Positions 6,821 through 14,826 of a DNA stretch of 64,000 bases are shown here, one piece after another (within the stretch, counting starts at the first letter, position 1; every line of letters starts with the position of its first letter). The stretch comes from Bradyrhizobium macuxiense (GTDB lineage: Bacteria; Pseudomonadota; Alphaproteobacteria; Rhizobiales; Xanthobacteraceae): the NCBI RefSeq assembly GCF_001542415.1, contig NZ_LNCU01000115.1, positions 104,124 to 168,123 on the forward strand, written 5' to 3'. The position numbers and the translations under genes were made by a program. Under the pieces are notes generated by a model. It made no database searches and was not told where the DNA came from. It worked only from the letters and a program-made list of their open reading frames with translations.

Positions 6821-9112
6821 ATGGTTTATCGACGCCGGAGTTCCAGCCAGATGCAGGCTGCGACCGAAACGGTCGCGGTGGCACCGGCGTCGTCCACGGC
6901 GGAGAGGCCGGTCAAGCCGAGGGCGCGGATGATGCGGCAATATGACCTCGTCGAGCGCGTCCGTTCCTACAACCCCGACACCAACGAAGACCTGCTGAAC
7001 CGCGCCTATGTCTATGCCATGAAGGCGCACGGCACCCAGACGCGCGCTTCCGGCGATCCCTATTTCTCGCATCCGCTCGAGGTTGCCGCGATCCTCACCA
7101 ACCTCAAGCTCGACGACGCCACGATTGTGGCGGCGCTGCTGCACGACACGATCGAGGATACCGAGGCGACGCGCGCCGAAATCGATCATGTGTTCGGCCA
7201 TGAGATCGGCGCGCTGGTCGAGGGCCTGACCAAGCTGAAGCGGCTGGAACTGGTGTCGCGCGAAGCCAAGCAGGCCGAGAACCTGCGCAAGCTTTTGCTG
7301 GCGATCGCCGACGACGTTCGCGTGCTGCTGATCAAGCTCGCCGACCGCCTGCACAACATGCGCACGCTGGAGTTCGTGCCGCCTGCGTCGCGGCGCCGCA
7401 TCGCCGAGGAGACGCTGGACATCTATGCGCCGCTCGCCGGCCGCATGGGCATGCAGGAAATGCGCGAGGAGCTGGAGGACCTGTCGTTCTTCGTGCTCGA
7501 TCCCGAAGCCTATGCGGTGGTCAAGCAGCGGCTCGATGCGCTGGCCGACCGCAACCGCAACCTGATCGGCGAGATCGAAACCCAGCTCTCCAAGAACCTG
7601 CAGAAGAACGGCATCAATGCGAGGGTCGTCGGTCGCCGCAAGAAGCCGTTTTCGATCTGGACCAAGATGGAGCGCAAGTCGATCGGCTTCGAGCAGTTGT
7701 CCGACATCTACGGTTTCCGCATCATCCTCGAAGATATCGGCGCCTGCTACCGTGCGCTCGGCATCGTCCACACGACCTGGCCGGTCGTGCCGGGCCGCTT
7801 CAAGGACTACATCTCGACCCCGAAGCAGAACGACTATCGGTCCATCCACACCACCGTGATCGGCCCGGGCAAGCAGCGCGTCGAGCTGCAGATCCGCACC
7901 GAGGAAATGAACCAGATCGCCGAGTTCGGTATTGCGGCGCACGCGTTCTACAAGGAAGGGGCGGGCTCGCCGAACGAGCGGCTGAAGCACGAGTCGAACG
8001 CCTTCGCCTGGCTGCGCCACACCATCGGCATCCTCTCGGAAAGTGCCAACCCCGAAGAGTTCCTGGAGCACACCAAGCTCGAACTGTTCCACGACCAGGT
8101 GTTCTGCTTCACGCCGAAGGGCAAGCTGATCGCGCTGCCGCGCCAGGCCACCGTGATCGATTTCGCCTATGCGGTGCATACCGACGTCGGCAACAGCGCG
8201 GTCGGCTGCAAGATCAACGGCAAGTTCGCGCCATTGTCTTCCGAGTTGCAGAACGGCGACGAGGTCGAGGTGCTGACCTCGAAGGCGCAGTCGGCGCCGC
8301 CGTCGGCCTGGGAGGCGCTCGCCGTTACCGGCAAGGCGCGCGCGGCGATCCGGCGTGCCACCCGCAACGCGGTGCGCGACCAGTATGCCGGCCTCGGCCG
8401 CCGCATCGTCGACCGCCTGTTTGCCCGCGCCAAGATCGAATATGCCGACGACAAGCTGAAGGGGGCGCTGCCGCGGCTGGCGCGTACCTCGATCGAGGAT
8501 GTGATGGCTTCCGTCGGGCGCGGCGAGATCAAGGCCTCCGACGTCGCGCGTGCGATGTATCCCGACTACAAGGAGGAGCGGCTGGTGCGTTATGGCACCG
8601 CGAAGGGGCTCGCCGCCAAGCTGAAGACGCAGACGCCGCCGCATCCGGCGCGCGCCGCTTCGGTGATCCCGGTGCGCGGCATCAATTCGGACCTGCCGGT
8701 GAAGTTCGCGCCGAATGGCGGCGCGGTGCCGGGCGACCGCATCGTCGGCATCGTGACGCCGGGCGAGGGGATCACGATCTATCCGATCCAGTCGCCGGCG
8801 CTGAAGGAGTTCGAGGAGGAGCCGGAGCGTTGGCTCGACGTGCGCTGGGACATCGACGAGACTATGCCGCAGCGCTTCCCGGCGCGAATCCTGGTCCACA
8901 ATGTCAACGAGCCCGGCAGCCTTGCGCAGATCGCGACCGTGATCGCCGAGCACGACGGCAACATCGACAACATCCACATGTCGCGCCGCTCCCCCGATTT
9001 CACGGAGCTGACCATTGATCTCGAGGTCTATGACCTCAAGCATCTCAGCGCTATCATCGCCCAGTTGCGCGCCAAGGCCGTCGTTGCACGGGTCGAGCGC
9101 GTCAACGGGTAG
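6821..9112 (+). CDS. rsh: Bifunctional (p)ppGpp synthetase/hydrolase
   Basis: Makes and degrades the stringent-response alarmone (p)ppGpp. Starting at the ATG at 6821 the product is 763 aa, the usual length of long RSH proteins; the open frame extends further upstream, but across the terminator. The HD hydrolase domain keeps its catalytic residues (LLHDTIED, His108/Asp109 and Glu112/Asp113). The synthetase domain is also intact (RRKKPFSIWTKMERK, then DYISTPKQNDYRSIH). TGS and C-terminal ACT domains follow (LVHNVNEPGSLAQIATVIAE). It is therefore expected to be bifunctional, the single RSH typical of rhizobia. Its neighbour rpoZ encodes a subunit that senses the same molecule. Confidence 0.96.
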   Translation: MVYRRRSSSQMQAATETVAVAPASSTAERPVKPRARMMRQYDLVERVRSYNPDTNEDLLNRAYVYAMKAHGTQTRASGDPYFSHPLEVAAILTNLKLDDATIVAALLHDTIEDTEATRAEIDHVFGHEIGALVEGLTKLKRLELVSREAKQAENLRKLLLAIADDVRVLLIKLADRLHNMRTLEFVPPASRRRIAEETLDIYAPLAGRMGMQEMREELEDLSFFVLDPEAYAVVKQRLDALADRNRNLIGEIETQLSKNLQKNGINARVVGRRKKPFSIWTKMERKSIGFEQLSDIYGFRIILEDIGACYRALGIVHTTWPVVPGRFKDYISTPKQNDYRSIHTTVIGPGKQRVELQIRTEEMNQIAEFGIAAHAFYKEGAGSPNERLKHESNAFAWLRHTIGILSESANPEEFLEHTKLELFHDQVFCFTPKGKLIALPRQATVIDFAYAVHTDVGNSAVGCKINGKFAPLSSELQNGDEVEVLTSKAQSAPPSAWEALAVTGKARAAIRRATRNAVRDQYAGLGRRIVDRLFARAKIEYADDKLKGALPRLARTSIEDVMASVGRGEIKASDVARAMYPDYKEERLVRYGTAKGLAAKLKTQTPPHPARAASVIPVRGINSDLPVKFAPNGGAVPGDRIVGIVTPGEGITIYPIQSPALKEFEEEPERWLDVRWDIDETMPQRFPARILVHNVNEPGSLAQIATVIAEHDGNIDNIHMSRRSPDFTELTIDLEVYDLKHLSAIIAQLRAKAVVARVERVNG

Positions 9113-9130
9113 GTTCTCGGGGTAGGTTCT

Positions 9131-9163
9131 CGTCGTTGCCGGGCTTGACCCGGCGGCCCATCT
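9131..9163. repeat. Palindromic intergenic repeat (half element)
   Basis: The stretch gttgccgggcttgacccggc is the same type of sequence as the larger element at 45123-45212. It is a single hairpin between rsh and pdxJ. Just before it is a short direct repeat, ggtaggttctcg, at about 9110-9132. Confidence 0.6.
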
Positions 9164-9226
9164 TCCAGGAATGATTGCTGCGTGGGTCAGGCCCGCGAAT
9201 GGCTGATTGGATTTGCAGGTTAGAGA

Positions 9227-10000
9227 ATGTCCAAAGCTCCTCCGCTGCGCCTCGGCGTCAATGTCGATCACGTCGCGACCCTGCGCAATGCGCGGGGCGG
9301 CGGGCGCCCCGATCCGGTCCGGTTGGCGCTTGCCGCCATCGCGGCCGGCGCCGACGGCATCACCGCGCATTTGCGCGAGGATCGCCGCCATATCCGCGAC
9401 GAGGACATGGCGCGGCTGAAGGCCGAAATCTCCAAGCCGCTGAACTTCGAGATGGCGGCGACCGACGACATGCTGCAGATATCGCTCGCGACCAAGCCGC
9501 ACGCCGTCTGCCTGGTGCCGGAGCGGCGCCAGGAGCTCACCACCGAAGGCGGCCTCGACGTGGTCGGCCAGCACAACGCGCTGGCGCCCTTCATCGCGCG
9601 GCTGAGCGACGCCGGCATCCGGGTGTCGCTGTTCATCGCCGCCGATCCCAGGCAGATCGAGATGGCCGCGAAGTTGAAGGCGCCGGTGATCGAGATCCAC
9701 ACCGGCGGCTGGTGCGACGCCGTGGTCGACGGCCACCGCGACAAGGCCGCGGCCGAATGGAAGCGGATTGTCGAAGGCGTCAGGCTAGCGAACGCGGCCG
9801 GGCTTGAGGTCCATGCCGGCCACGGCCTCGATTACGAGACGTCAGAGACGATCTCGGCGCTATCAGGAATCCGTGAGCTCAACATCGGCTACTTCATGAT
9901 GGGCGAGGCGCTGTTTGTCGGCATTGCCGAGACCGTCCGCGCCATGCGTGCGGCGATGGACCGCGGGCGTGCAAAGGCGGAAGGCGCCGGCGGCGCATGA
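9227..10000 (+). CDS. pdxJ: Pyridoxine 5'-phosphate synthase
   Basis: PdxJ joins 1-deoxyxylulose 5-phosphate and 3-amino-2-oxopropyl phosphate to form pyridoxine 5'-phosphate, the last ring-forming step of vitamin B6 synthesis. The 257-aa TIM-barrel has the family signature LGVNVDHVATLRNARGG at its N-terminus, HLREDRRHI, and the phosphate-binding end region HAGHGLDYET and NIGYFMMGEALF. Length is normal. Its stop overlaps the acpS start by 4 bp (ATGA), a conserved pdxJ-acpS pairing. Confidence 0.96.
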   Translation: MSKAPPLRLGVNVDHVATLRNARGGGRPDPVRLALAAIAAGADGITAHLREDRRHIRDEDMARLKAEISKPLNFEMAATDDMLQISLATKPHAVCLVPERRQELTTEGGLDVVGQHNALAPFIARLSDAGIRVSLFIAADPRQIEMAAKLKAPVIEIHTGGWCDAVVDGHRDKAAAEWKRIVEGVRLANAAGLEVHAGHGLDYETSETISALSGIRELNIGYFMMGEALFVGIAETVRAMRAAMDRGRAKAEGAGGA

Positions 10001-10413
10001 TCATCGGCATCGGCTCCGACCTGATCGATATCACCCGGGTCGCCAAGGTGATCGAGCGCCACGGCGAGCGCTTCCTCGAGCGCATCTTCACCGACGCGGA
10101 GCGCGCCAAGGCGATGCGCCGCGCCAAGAGCGAGAAGATGGTGGTCGCCACCTACGCCAAGCGCTTCGCCGCCAAGGAGGCCTGCTCCAAGGCGCTCGGC
10201 ACCGGCATCCGGCGCGGGGTGTGGTGGAAGGACATGGGGGTGGTGAACCTGCCCGGGGGACGGCCGACCATGCAGCTGACCGGCGGGGCGCTGGCGCGGC
10301 TGCAGGAGCTGACGCCCGAGGGGATGGAGGCGCGGATCGACCTCTCGATCACCGACGACTGGCCGCTGGCGCAGGCCTTCGTCATAATTTCGGCCGTTGC
10401 CCCCGGCAAATGA
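9997..10413 (+). CDS. acpS: Holo-[acyl-carrier-protein] synthase
   Basis: AcpS transfers the 4'-phosphopantetheine arm of CoA to a serine of acyl carrier protein, activating it for fatty-acid synthesis. The 138-aa protein has both metal and CoA-binding motifs: IGIGSDLIDITRV with the Asp, and KRFAAKEACSKALGTG with the Glu. It overlaps pdxJ by 4 bp, which suggests coupled translation. It leads into lepB-rnc-era, a common proteobacterial arrangement. Confidence 0.95.
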   Translation: MIIGIGSDLIDITRVAKVIERHGERFLERIFTDAERAKAMRRAKSEKMVVATYAKRFAAKEACSKALGTGIRRGVWWKDMGVVNLPGGRPTMQLTGGALARLQELTPEGMEARIDLSITDDWPLAQAFVIISAVAPGK

Positions 10414-10699
10414 GCCGGGCTGCCCGCGGCATCGCCAGAAATCTTCAGAAAACTAAAAAATCATTGATATTTCAATGGATTGTGAAGTTTTTGCGCGGCG
10501 ATTGATTGCGCGGCTGCAAACAACCGTCTAAAACGCCGCAGGGTTATCATCGAGCGAGACGCGGATTCGGGTTTGCGCCGGAATTTGCCCTCAAGATCAG
10601 AATCAAGGCCATTTTCCTCACGCGAGGATCGAGCGCTTCGCGGGAAGAGAACGTTCTGCCACCGCGTGGGCGTCAGAGCCCGCGGGAATTGGGAAAGCA

Positions 10700-11458
10700 A
10701 TGAGCGCGACCACCGGCACCAAATCTGAAAGCGGCCTGGGCGAAACCATCCGCGTCGTCATCCACGCCCTGCTGATCGCGCTCGTCATCCGGACCTTCCT
10801 GTTTCAGCCTTTCAACATCCCCTCGGGATCGATGAAGGCCACCCTCCTGGTCGGCGACTATCTCTTCGTCTCGAAATACTCCTACGGCTACAGCCACTAC
10901 TCGATCCCGCTGTCGCCGCCGCTGTTTTCCGGCCGCATCTTCGGGTCCAACCCGAATCGCGGCGACATCGTCGTGTTCCGGCTGCCGAAGGACGACACCA
11001 CGGATTACATCAAGCGCGTGATCGGCCTGCCGGGCGACCGCATCCAGATGAAGGAGGGGCTGCTCTACATCAATGACGTTCCGGTCAAGCGCGAGCGCCT
11101 GAGCGACTTCGTCGGTGAGGATCCCTGCGGCTCCGACGCCACCGCCCGCGTCAAGCGGTGGAAGGAGACGCTCCCGAACGGCGTCAGCTATGAGACGCTC
11201 GATTGTGTCGACAACGGCTTCTACGACAACACCAACGTCTACACCGTGCCCGAAGGCCATTTCTTCATGATGGGCGACAACCGCGACAATTCGACCGACA
11301 GCCGGGTGCTGTCGGCGGTTGGCTACGTGCCGCTCGAGAATATCGTCGGCCGCGCCCAGATGATCTTCTTCTCGATCGCCGAGGGCGAGCACGCCTGGAT
11401 GTTCTGGCGTTGGCCCACCGCTGTGCGGTGGAATCGCATATTCTCCATCGTGCGATGA
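10700..11458 (+). CDS. lepB: Signal peptidase I
   Basis: Cleaves signal peptides from Sec and Tat substrates on the outer face of the inner membrane. The 252-aa protein has an N-terminal membrane segment (residues 16-33), the catalytic serine Ser44 in IPSGSM, the general-base lysine Lys105 in TDYIKRVIGLPGD, and the box GDNRDNSTDSR. It overlaps rnc by 4 bp. A 286-bp gap before it (10414-10699) holds an AT-rich patch around 10445-10500 that could contain the promoter. Confidence 0.96.
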   Translation: MSATTGTKSESGLGETIRVVIHALLIALVIRTFLFQPFNIPSGSMKATLLVGDYLFVSKYSYGYSHYSIPLSPPLFSGRIFGSNPNRGDIVVFRLPKDDTTDYIKRVIGLPGDRIQMKEGLLYINDVPVKRERLSDFVGEDPCGSDATARVKRWKETLPNGVSYETLDCVDNGFYDNTNVYTVPEGHFFMMGDNRDNSTDSRVLSAVGYVPLENIVGRAQMIFFSIAEGEHAWMFWRWPTAVRWNRIFSIVR

Positions 11459-12276
11459 ACGACGAGACCTCAGTCATCAAGGATCAACCGCCACCGGGCG
11501 AGCCGAGCCAGACGCCTGCCACCGGCAGCGAAGCCGCGCCGAAGAAGCGGCGCAGCAAGGCTGCCAAGGCTGCGGAGGAGAAGGCCGCGATCGCCGGCAC
11601 CGAGGCGCGTATCGGGTATAAGTTCTCGGATCCCGCATTGCTGACCACTGCGTTCACCCACGTCTCCGCGCTCAAGCCCGCAACCCGCAACCGCGCCGAC
11701 AGCTATCAGCGGCTCGAGTTTCTCGGCGACCATGTGCTCGGCCTGATCGTCTCCGACATGCTGTTCCGCGCCTTCCCGAAGGCCGACGAGGGCGAATTGT
11801 CGAAGCGGCTCGCCGACCTCGTGCGCAAGGAGAGTTGCGCCGACGTCGCCAAGTCGCTCGGCCTGCTCGACGACATCAAGCTCGGCATGGTCAAGGCCGT
11901 CGAGGGTGCGCGCTTGCGCAAATCCGTGCTCGGCGACATCTGCGAGGCCGTGATCGGTGCGATCTTTCTCGACGGCGGCTACGAAGCTGCCCGCCAATTC
12001 GTCGAGCGCAACTGGACCGAGCGGATGCACAAGCTGCGCCGGCCGCTGCGCGACCCCAAGACGGTGCTGCAGGAATGGGCGCAGGGCAAGGGCTTGCCGA
12101 CACCGGTCTATCGCGAGGTCGAGCGCACCGGTCCGCACCATGATCCGCAATTCCGCGTCGCCGTCGACCTGCCGGGACTGGCGTCCGCCGAGGGTCTCGG
12201 CGGCAACAAGCGCGCGGCTGAGAAGGCCGCAGCGTCGGCAATGATCGAGCGCGAGGGCGTCGGCACCAATGACTGA
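11455..12276 (+). CDS. rnc: Ribonuclease III
   Basis: Cuts double-stranded RNA in rRNA maturation and mRNA decay. The 273-aa form starts at the ATG at 11455, inside the lepB stop codon (ATGA). A Lys/Ala-rich N-terminal extension of about 45 residues precedes the catalytic domain, which has the signature YQRLEFLGDHVLGL and the second acidic site ILGDICEAVIGAIFLDGGY-like stretch. The C-terminal part is a double-stranded RNA-binding domain (LQEWAQGKGLPTPVY, then GNKRAAEKAAASAM). It overlaps era by 8 bp. Confidence 0.96.
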   Translation: MNDETSVIKDQPPPGEPSQTPATGSEAAPKKRRSKAAKAAEEKAAIAGTEARIGYKFSDPALLTTAFTHVSALKPATRNRADSYQRLEFLGDHVLGLIVSDMLFRAFPKADEGELSKRLADLVRKESCADVAKSLGLLDDIKLGMVKAVEGARLRKSVLGDICEAVIGAIFLDGGYEAARQFVERNWTERMHKLRRPLRDPKTVLQEWAQGKGLPTPVYREVERTGPHHDPQFRVAVDLPGLASAEGLGGNKRAAEKAAASAMIEREGVGTND

Positions 12277-13192
12277 TGAGGCCAAACGGCAGGGAGCCGC
12301 GACGCGCTGCGGCTTCGTCGCGCTGATCGGCGCTCCCAATGTCGGCAAGTCGACGCTGGTCAACGCGCTCGTGGGCTCCAAGGTCACGATCGTCTCGCGC
12401 AAGGTGCAGACCACGCGCGCTTTGATCCGCGGCATCGTGATCGAGGGCAACGCGCAGATCATCCTGGTCGATACGCCCGGCATCTTCGCGCCGCGGCGCC
12501 GGCTCGACCGCGCCATGGTGTCGACCGCCTGGAGCGGCGCCCACGACGCCGATCTGGTCTGCGTGCTGCTCGATGCCAAATCCGGCCTCGACGAGGAGGC
12601 AAATGCGATCCTCGGCAAGCTCGAGACGGTCGGGCATCCGAAAATCCTGGTGCTGAACAAGATCGACCTCGTGCAGCGCGAGAAACTGCTGGCGCTGTCG
12701 CAGGCGGCCAACGAGCGGCTGCGCTTCGAGCACACCTTCATGATCTCGGCGCTGTCGGGCGATGGCGTTGCCGATCTGCGCCAGACGCTGGCGGCAGCGG
12801 TGCCGGAGGGGCCGTTCCTGTATCCCGAAGACCAGATGTCGGATGCGCCGATGCGGCACCTCGCGGCGGAGATCACGCGCGAGAAGATCTACGGCCATCT
12901 GCATCAGGAACTGCCGTACCAGTCGACGGTCGAGACCGACAGCTGGACCGATCGCAAGGACGGCTCGATCCGGATCGAGCAGACGATCTTTGTCGAGCGC
13001 GAGAGCCAGCGCAAGATCGTGCTCGGCAAGGGTGGTGCCACCATCAAGTCGATCGGTGCGGAGTCGCGCAAGGAGATCGCGGAGATCATGGGCGTGCCGG
13101 TGCATCTGTTCCTGTTCGTCAAGGTACGCGAGAACTGGGGCGACGACCCGGACCGCTACCGCGAGATGGGACTGGAATTCCCCAAGGAATAA
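12269..13192 (+). CDS. era: GTPase Era
   Basis: An essential GTPase that binds 16S rRNA and assists 30S assembly. The 307-aa product shows the G1 box GAPNVGKST, switch QTTRALIRGI, G3 box DTPG and G4 box NKIDLV. It ends with the C-terminal KH RNA-binding domain (around KIVLGKGGATIKSIG). It overlaps rnc by 8 bp, so lepB-rnc-era form one tightly coupled transcript, a conserved order that links RNA processing with ribosome assembly. Confidence 0.97.
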   Translation: MTDEAKRQGAATRCGFVALIGAPNVGKSTLVNALVGSKVTIVSRKVQTTRALIRGIVIEGNAQIILVDTPGIFAPRRRLDRAMVSTAWSGAHDADLVCVLLDAKSGLDEEANAILGKLETVGHPKILVLNKIDLVQREKLLALSQAANERLRFEHTFMISALSGDGVADLRQTLAAAVPEGPFLYPEDQMSDAPMRHLAAEITREKIYGHLHQELPYQSTVETDSWTDRKDGSIRIEQTIFVERESQRKIVLGKGGATIKSIGAESRKEIAEIMGVPVHLFLFVKVRENWGDDPDRYREMGLEFPKE

Positions 13193-13207
13193 GAGCCGGC
13201 GTGTGCG

Positions 13208-13588
13208 ATGAACGTGCCTAGAAACGTGCTGTGGTTTGAAGTGCTGCTCTATTTGTCGCTGACGCTGGATGCGTTGTCGGTGGCGTTCCAGGACCGCACG
13301 CCAAGCTACGAGATGACCGATCAGATGATCATGGTGGCGACGCTGCTGGCGGGCGGCATGATTCTGCTGCTGATGTATTTCGTCTGGCTCGCCGCGCAGC
13401 GCCGCAAGAACTGGCCGCGCTGGGCGCTGGCGGCGGCGCTGGTGCTCTCGGCGATCTCGCTGGTGCAGGTGATCGGGGACCGCGGCGTGGAGCTCGACAG
13501 CGGCATCGAGGTGGTGTCCTGCATCCTGACCTCGGCCGGGCTGTATTTCTCCTTCACCGGCGATGCGCAAGGTTGGTTCAACGCTTAG
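13208..13588 (+). CDS. Small four-helix membrane protein of unknown function
   Basis: A 126-aa protein with four hydrophobic segments, approximately residues 7-27, 40-62, 73-90 and 101-118. It starts 15 bp after the era stop on the same strand and precedes recO, so it is probably cotranscribed with them. I do not recognise a family with a known role. The charged loop AAQRRKNWPRW between segments 2 and 3 suggests a cytoplasmic side there by the positive-inside rule. Confidence 0.75.
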   Translation: MNVPRNVLWFEVLLYLSLTLDALSVAFQDRTPSYEMTDQMIMVATLLAGGMILLLMYFVWLAAQRRKNWPRWALAAALVLSAISLVQVIGDRGVELDSGIEVVSCILTSAGLYFSFTGDAQGWFNA

Positions 13589-13644
13589 GTCTTCGTAGAG
13601 TGGGTGCGCTACGCTTTGCCCACCCACCATGATAGTTTCACACC

Positions 13645-14400
13645 ATGGAATGGACCGACGAAGGCATCGTGCTGGGCGTGCGGCGGCACGGCGAATCCTC
13701 CGCGATTGCCGAACTGCTGACGCGCGAGCACGGCCGTCATCTCGGCCTGGTGCGCGGCGGCGCGAGTTCGCGGATGCGGCCGCTGCTGCAGCCCGGCAAC
13801 AGCGTCACCGCGGTGTGGCGGGCGCGCCTCGACGAGCATCTCGGCGTGTATGCGATCGAGGGCACGCGGCTGCGCGCAGCAACGCTGCTCGGCTCGTCGC
13901 ACGGTGTCTACGGCGTCACGCATCTGGCCGCGCTGGCCCGGCTGTTGCCGGAGCGCGATCCGCATGAAGACATCTACGAGATGCTGCAGTGGACGCTCGA
14001 CGATTTCGAGGATGCCGGCGTCGCCGCGGTGCATCTGATCCGGTTCGAGCTGGCGATGTTGGCCGAACTCGGCTTCGGGCTCGATCTGCAGAACTGCGCG
14101 GCCACCGGCGCGACCACGGAGCTGATCTACGTCTCGCCGAAATCCGGCGGCGCGGTGTCGCGCGCTGCCGGCGAGCCGTGGCGCGATCGCCTGCTGCCGT
14201 TGCCGCCTTTCCTGCGCGAAGGCGACGGCGGCGCCAATGCCTGGTCCGATCAGGATCTGCTCGACGGGTTCCAGATCACCGGCCTGTTCCTGCTCCGCCA
14301 TGTGCTGGAGCCGCGCGGGCAGGGCCATTCCGACGCCCGCGACGGCTTTATCAATGCAGTGACGAAGCCGCGCGGCAAGGTAAACACCACCGCGCCCTGA
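13645..14400 (+). CDS. recO: DNA repair protein RecO
   Basis: RecO works with RecR and RecF to load RecA on SSB-coated single-stranded DNA. The 251-aa protein begins with the OB-fold N-domain typical of the family (WTDEGIVLGVRRHGESSAI, then VRGGASSRMRPLLQPGN). Its helical C-domain includes FELAMLAELGFGLDLQNCA. The zinc-binding cysteine set seen in some RecO proteins is reduced here to a single Cys. Position after era is conserved in many proteobacteria. Confidence 0.94.
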   Translation: MEWTDEGIVLGVRRHGESSAIAELLTREHGRHLGLVRGGASSRMRPLLQPGNSVTAVWRARLDEHLGVYAIEGTRLRAATLLGSSHGVYGVTHLAALARLLPERDPHEDIYEMLQWTLDDFEDAGVAAVHLIRFELAMLAELGFGLDLQNCAATGATTELIYVSPKSGGAVSRAAGEPWRDRLLPLPPFLREGDGGANAWSDQDLLDGFQITGLFLLRHVLEPRGQGHSDARDGFINAVTKPRGKVNTTAP

Positions 14401-14489
14401 GGGGCGCGCGCCCTTGTCATGCACCAGATACCGGAACGAATCGCCCTCTTGGGCGTTTCGGGATTGGTTCCATGTTGGGGGGCGGTTGA

Positions 14490-14747
14490 ATGCTTCTTCG
14501 CGGAATAGTGATTTCGGCGGCGCTGCTGACACTGGCGCCTGACGCAGCAGCCGGCGAACGGGGTGGCGTTATCCGCCGCGTCTCCTGCACCGTCGTGCGG
14601 TACTACGTCGCCAGATACTCGGCTGCGGCGGCCGAGAGCTGGGCAAGGGCCCATGGTGCCACCGACGCCGAGATCGATGTCGCCCGCCGTTGCCTCAACG
14701 AGGCTCCCGTCAAGACCCTGCAGGCGGCAAACCGGGCCGCGCAATAA
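14490..14747 (+). CDS. Small secreted or periplasmic protein of unknown function
   Basis: An 85-aa protein with a probable signal peptide (LLRGIVISAALLTLAPDAAA, cleaved near residue 21). A mature region of about 64 residues follows, containing two cysteines (VSCTVVRYY and ARRCLNEAP) that could form a disulfide. Similar small proteins with a VRYYV..YS..AAE.WAR pattern are frequent in Bradyrhizobium, but no function is known to me. It lies between recO and parC on the same strand. Confidence 0.65.
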   Translation: MLLRGIVISAALLTLAPDAAAGERGGVIRRVSCTVVRYYVARYSAAAAESWARAHGATDAEIDVARRCLNEAPVKTLQAANRAAQ

Positions 14748-14826
14748 CCGCGCGAATCAGGGCATCTGATGTGGCAGACGTGATTCGCGTCTTGCCCGAT
14801 TCACCGCGCCGGTTTAACGCCTCCCC

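Noticed and set aside
6704..9736. 1010-aa open frame on the minus strand opposite rsh and pdxJ
   Set aside because: It is an antisense frame created by high-GC codon bias of two well-identified genes; its translation has no recognisable domain.
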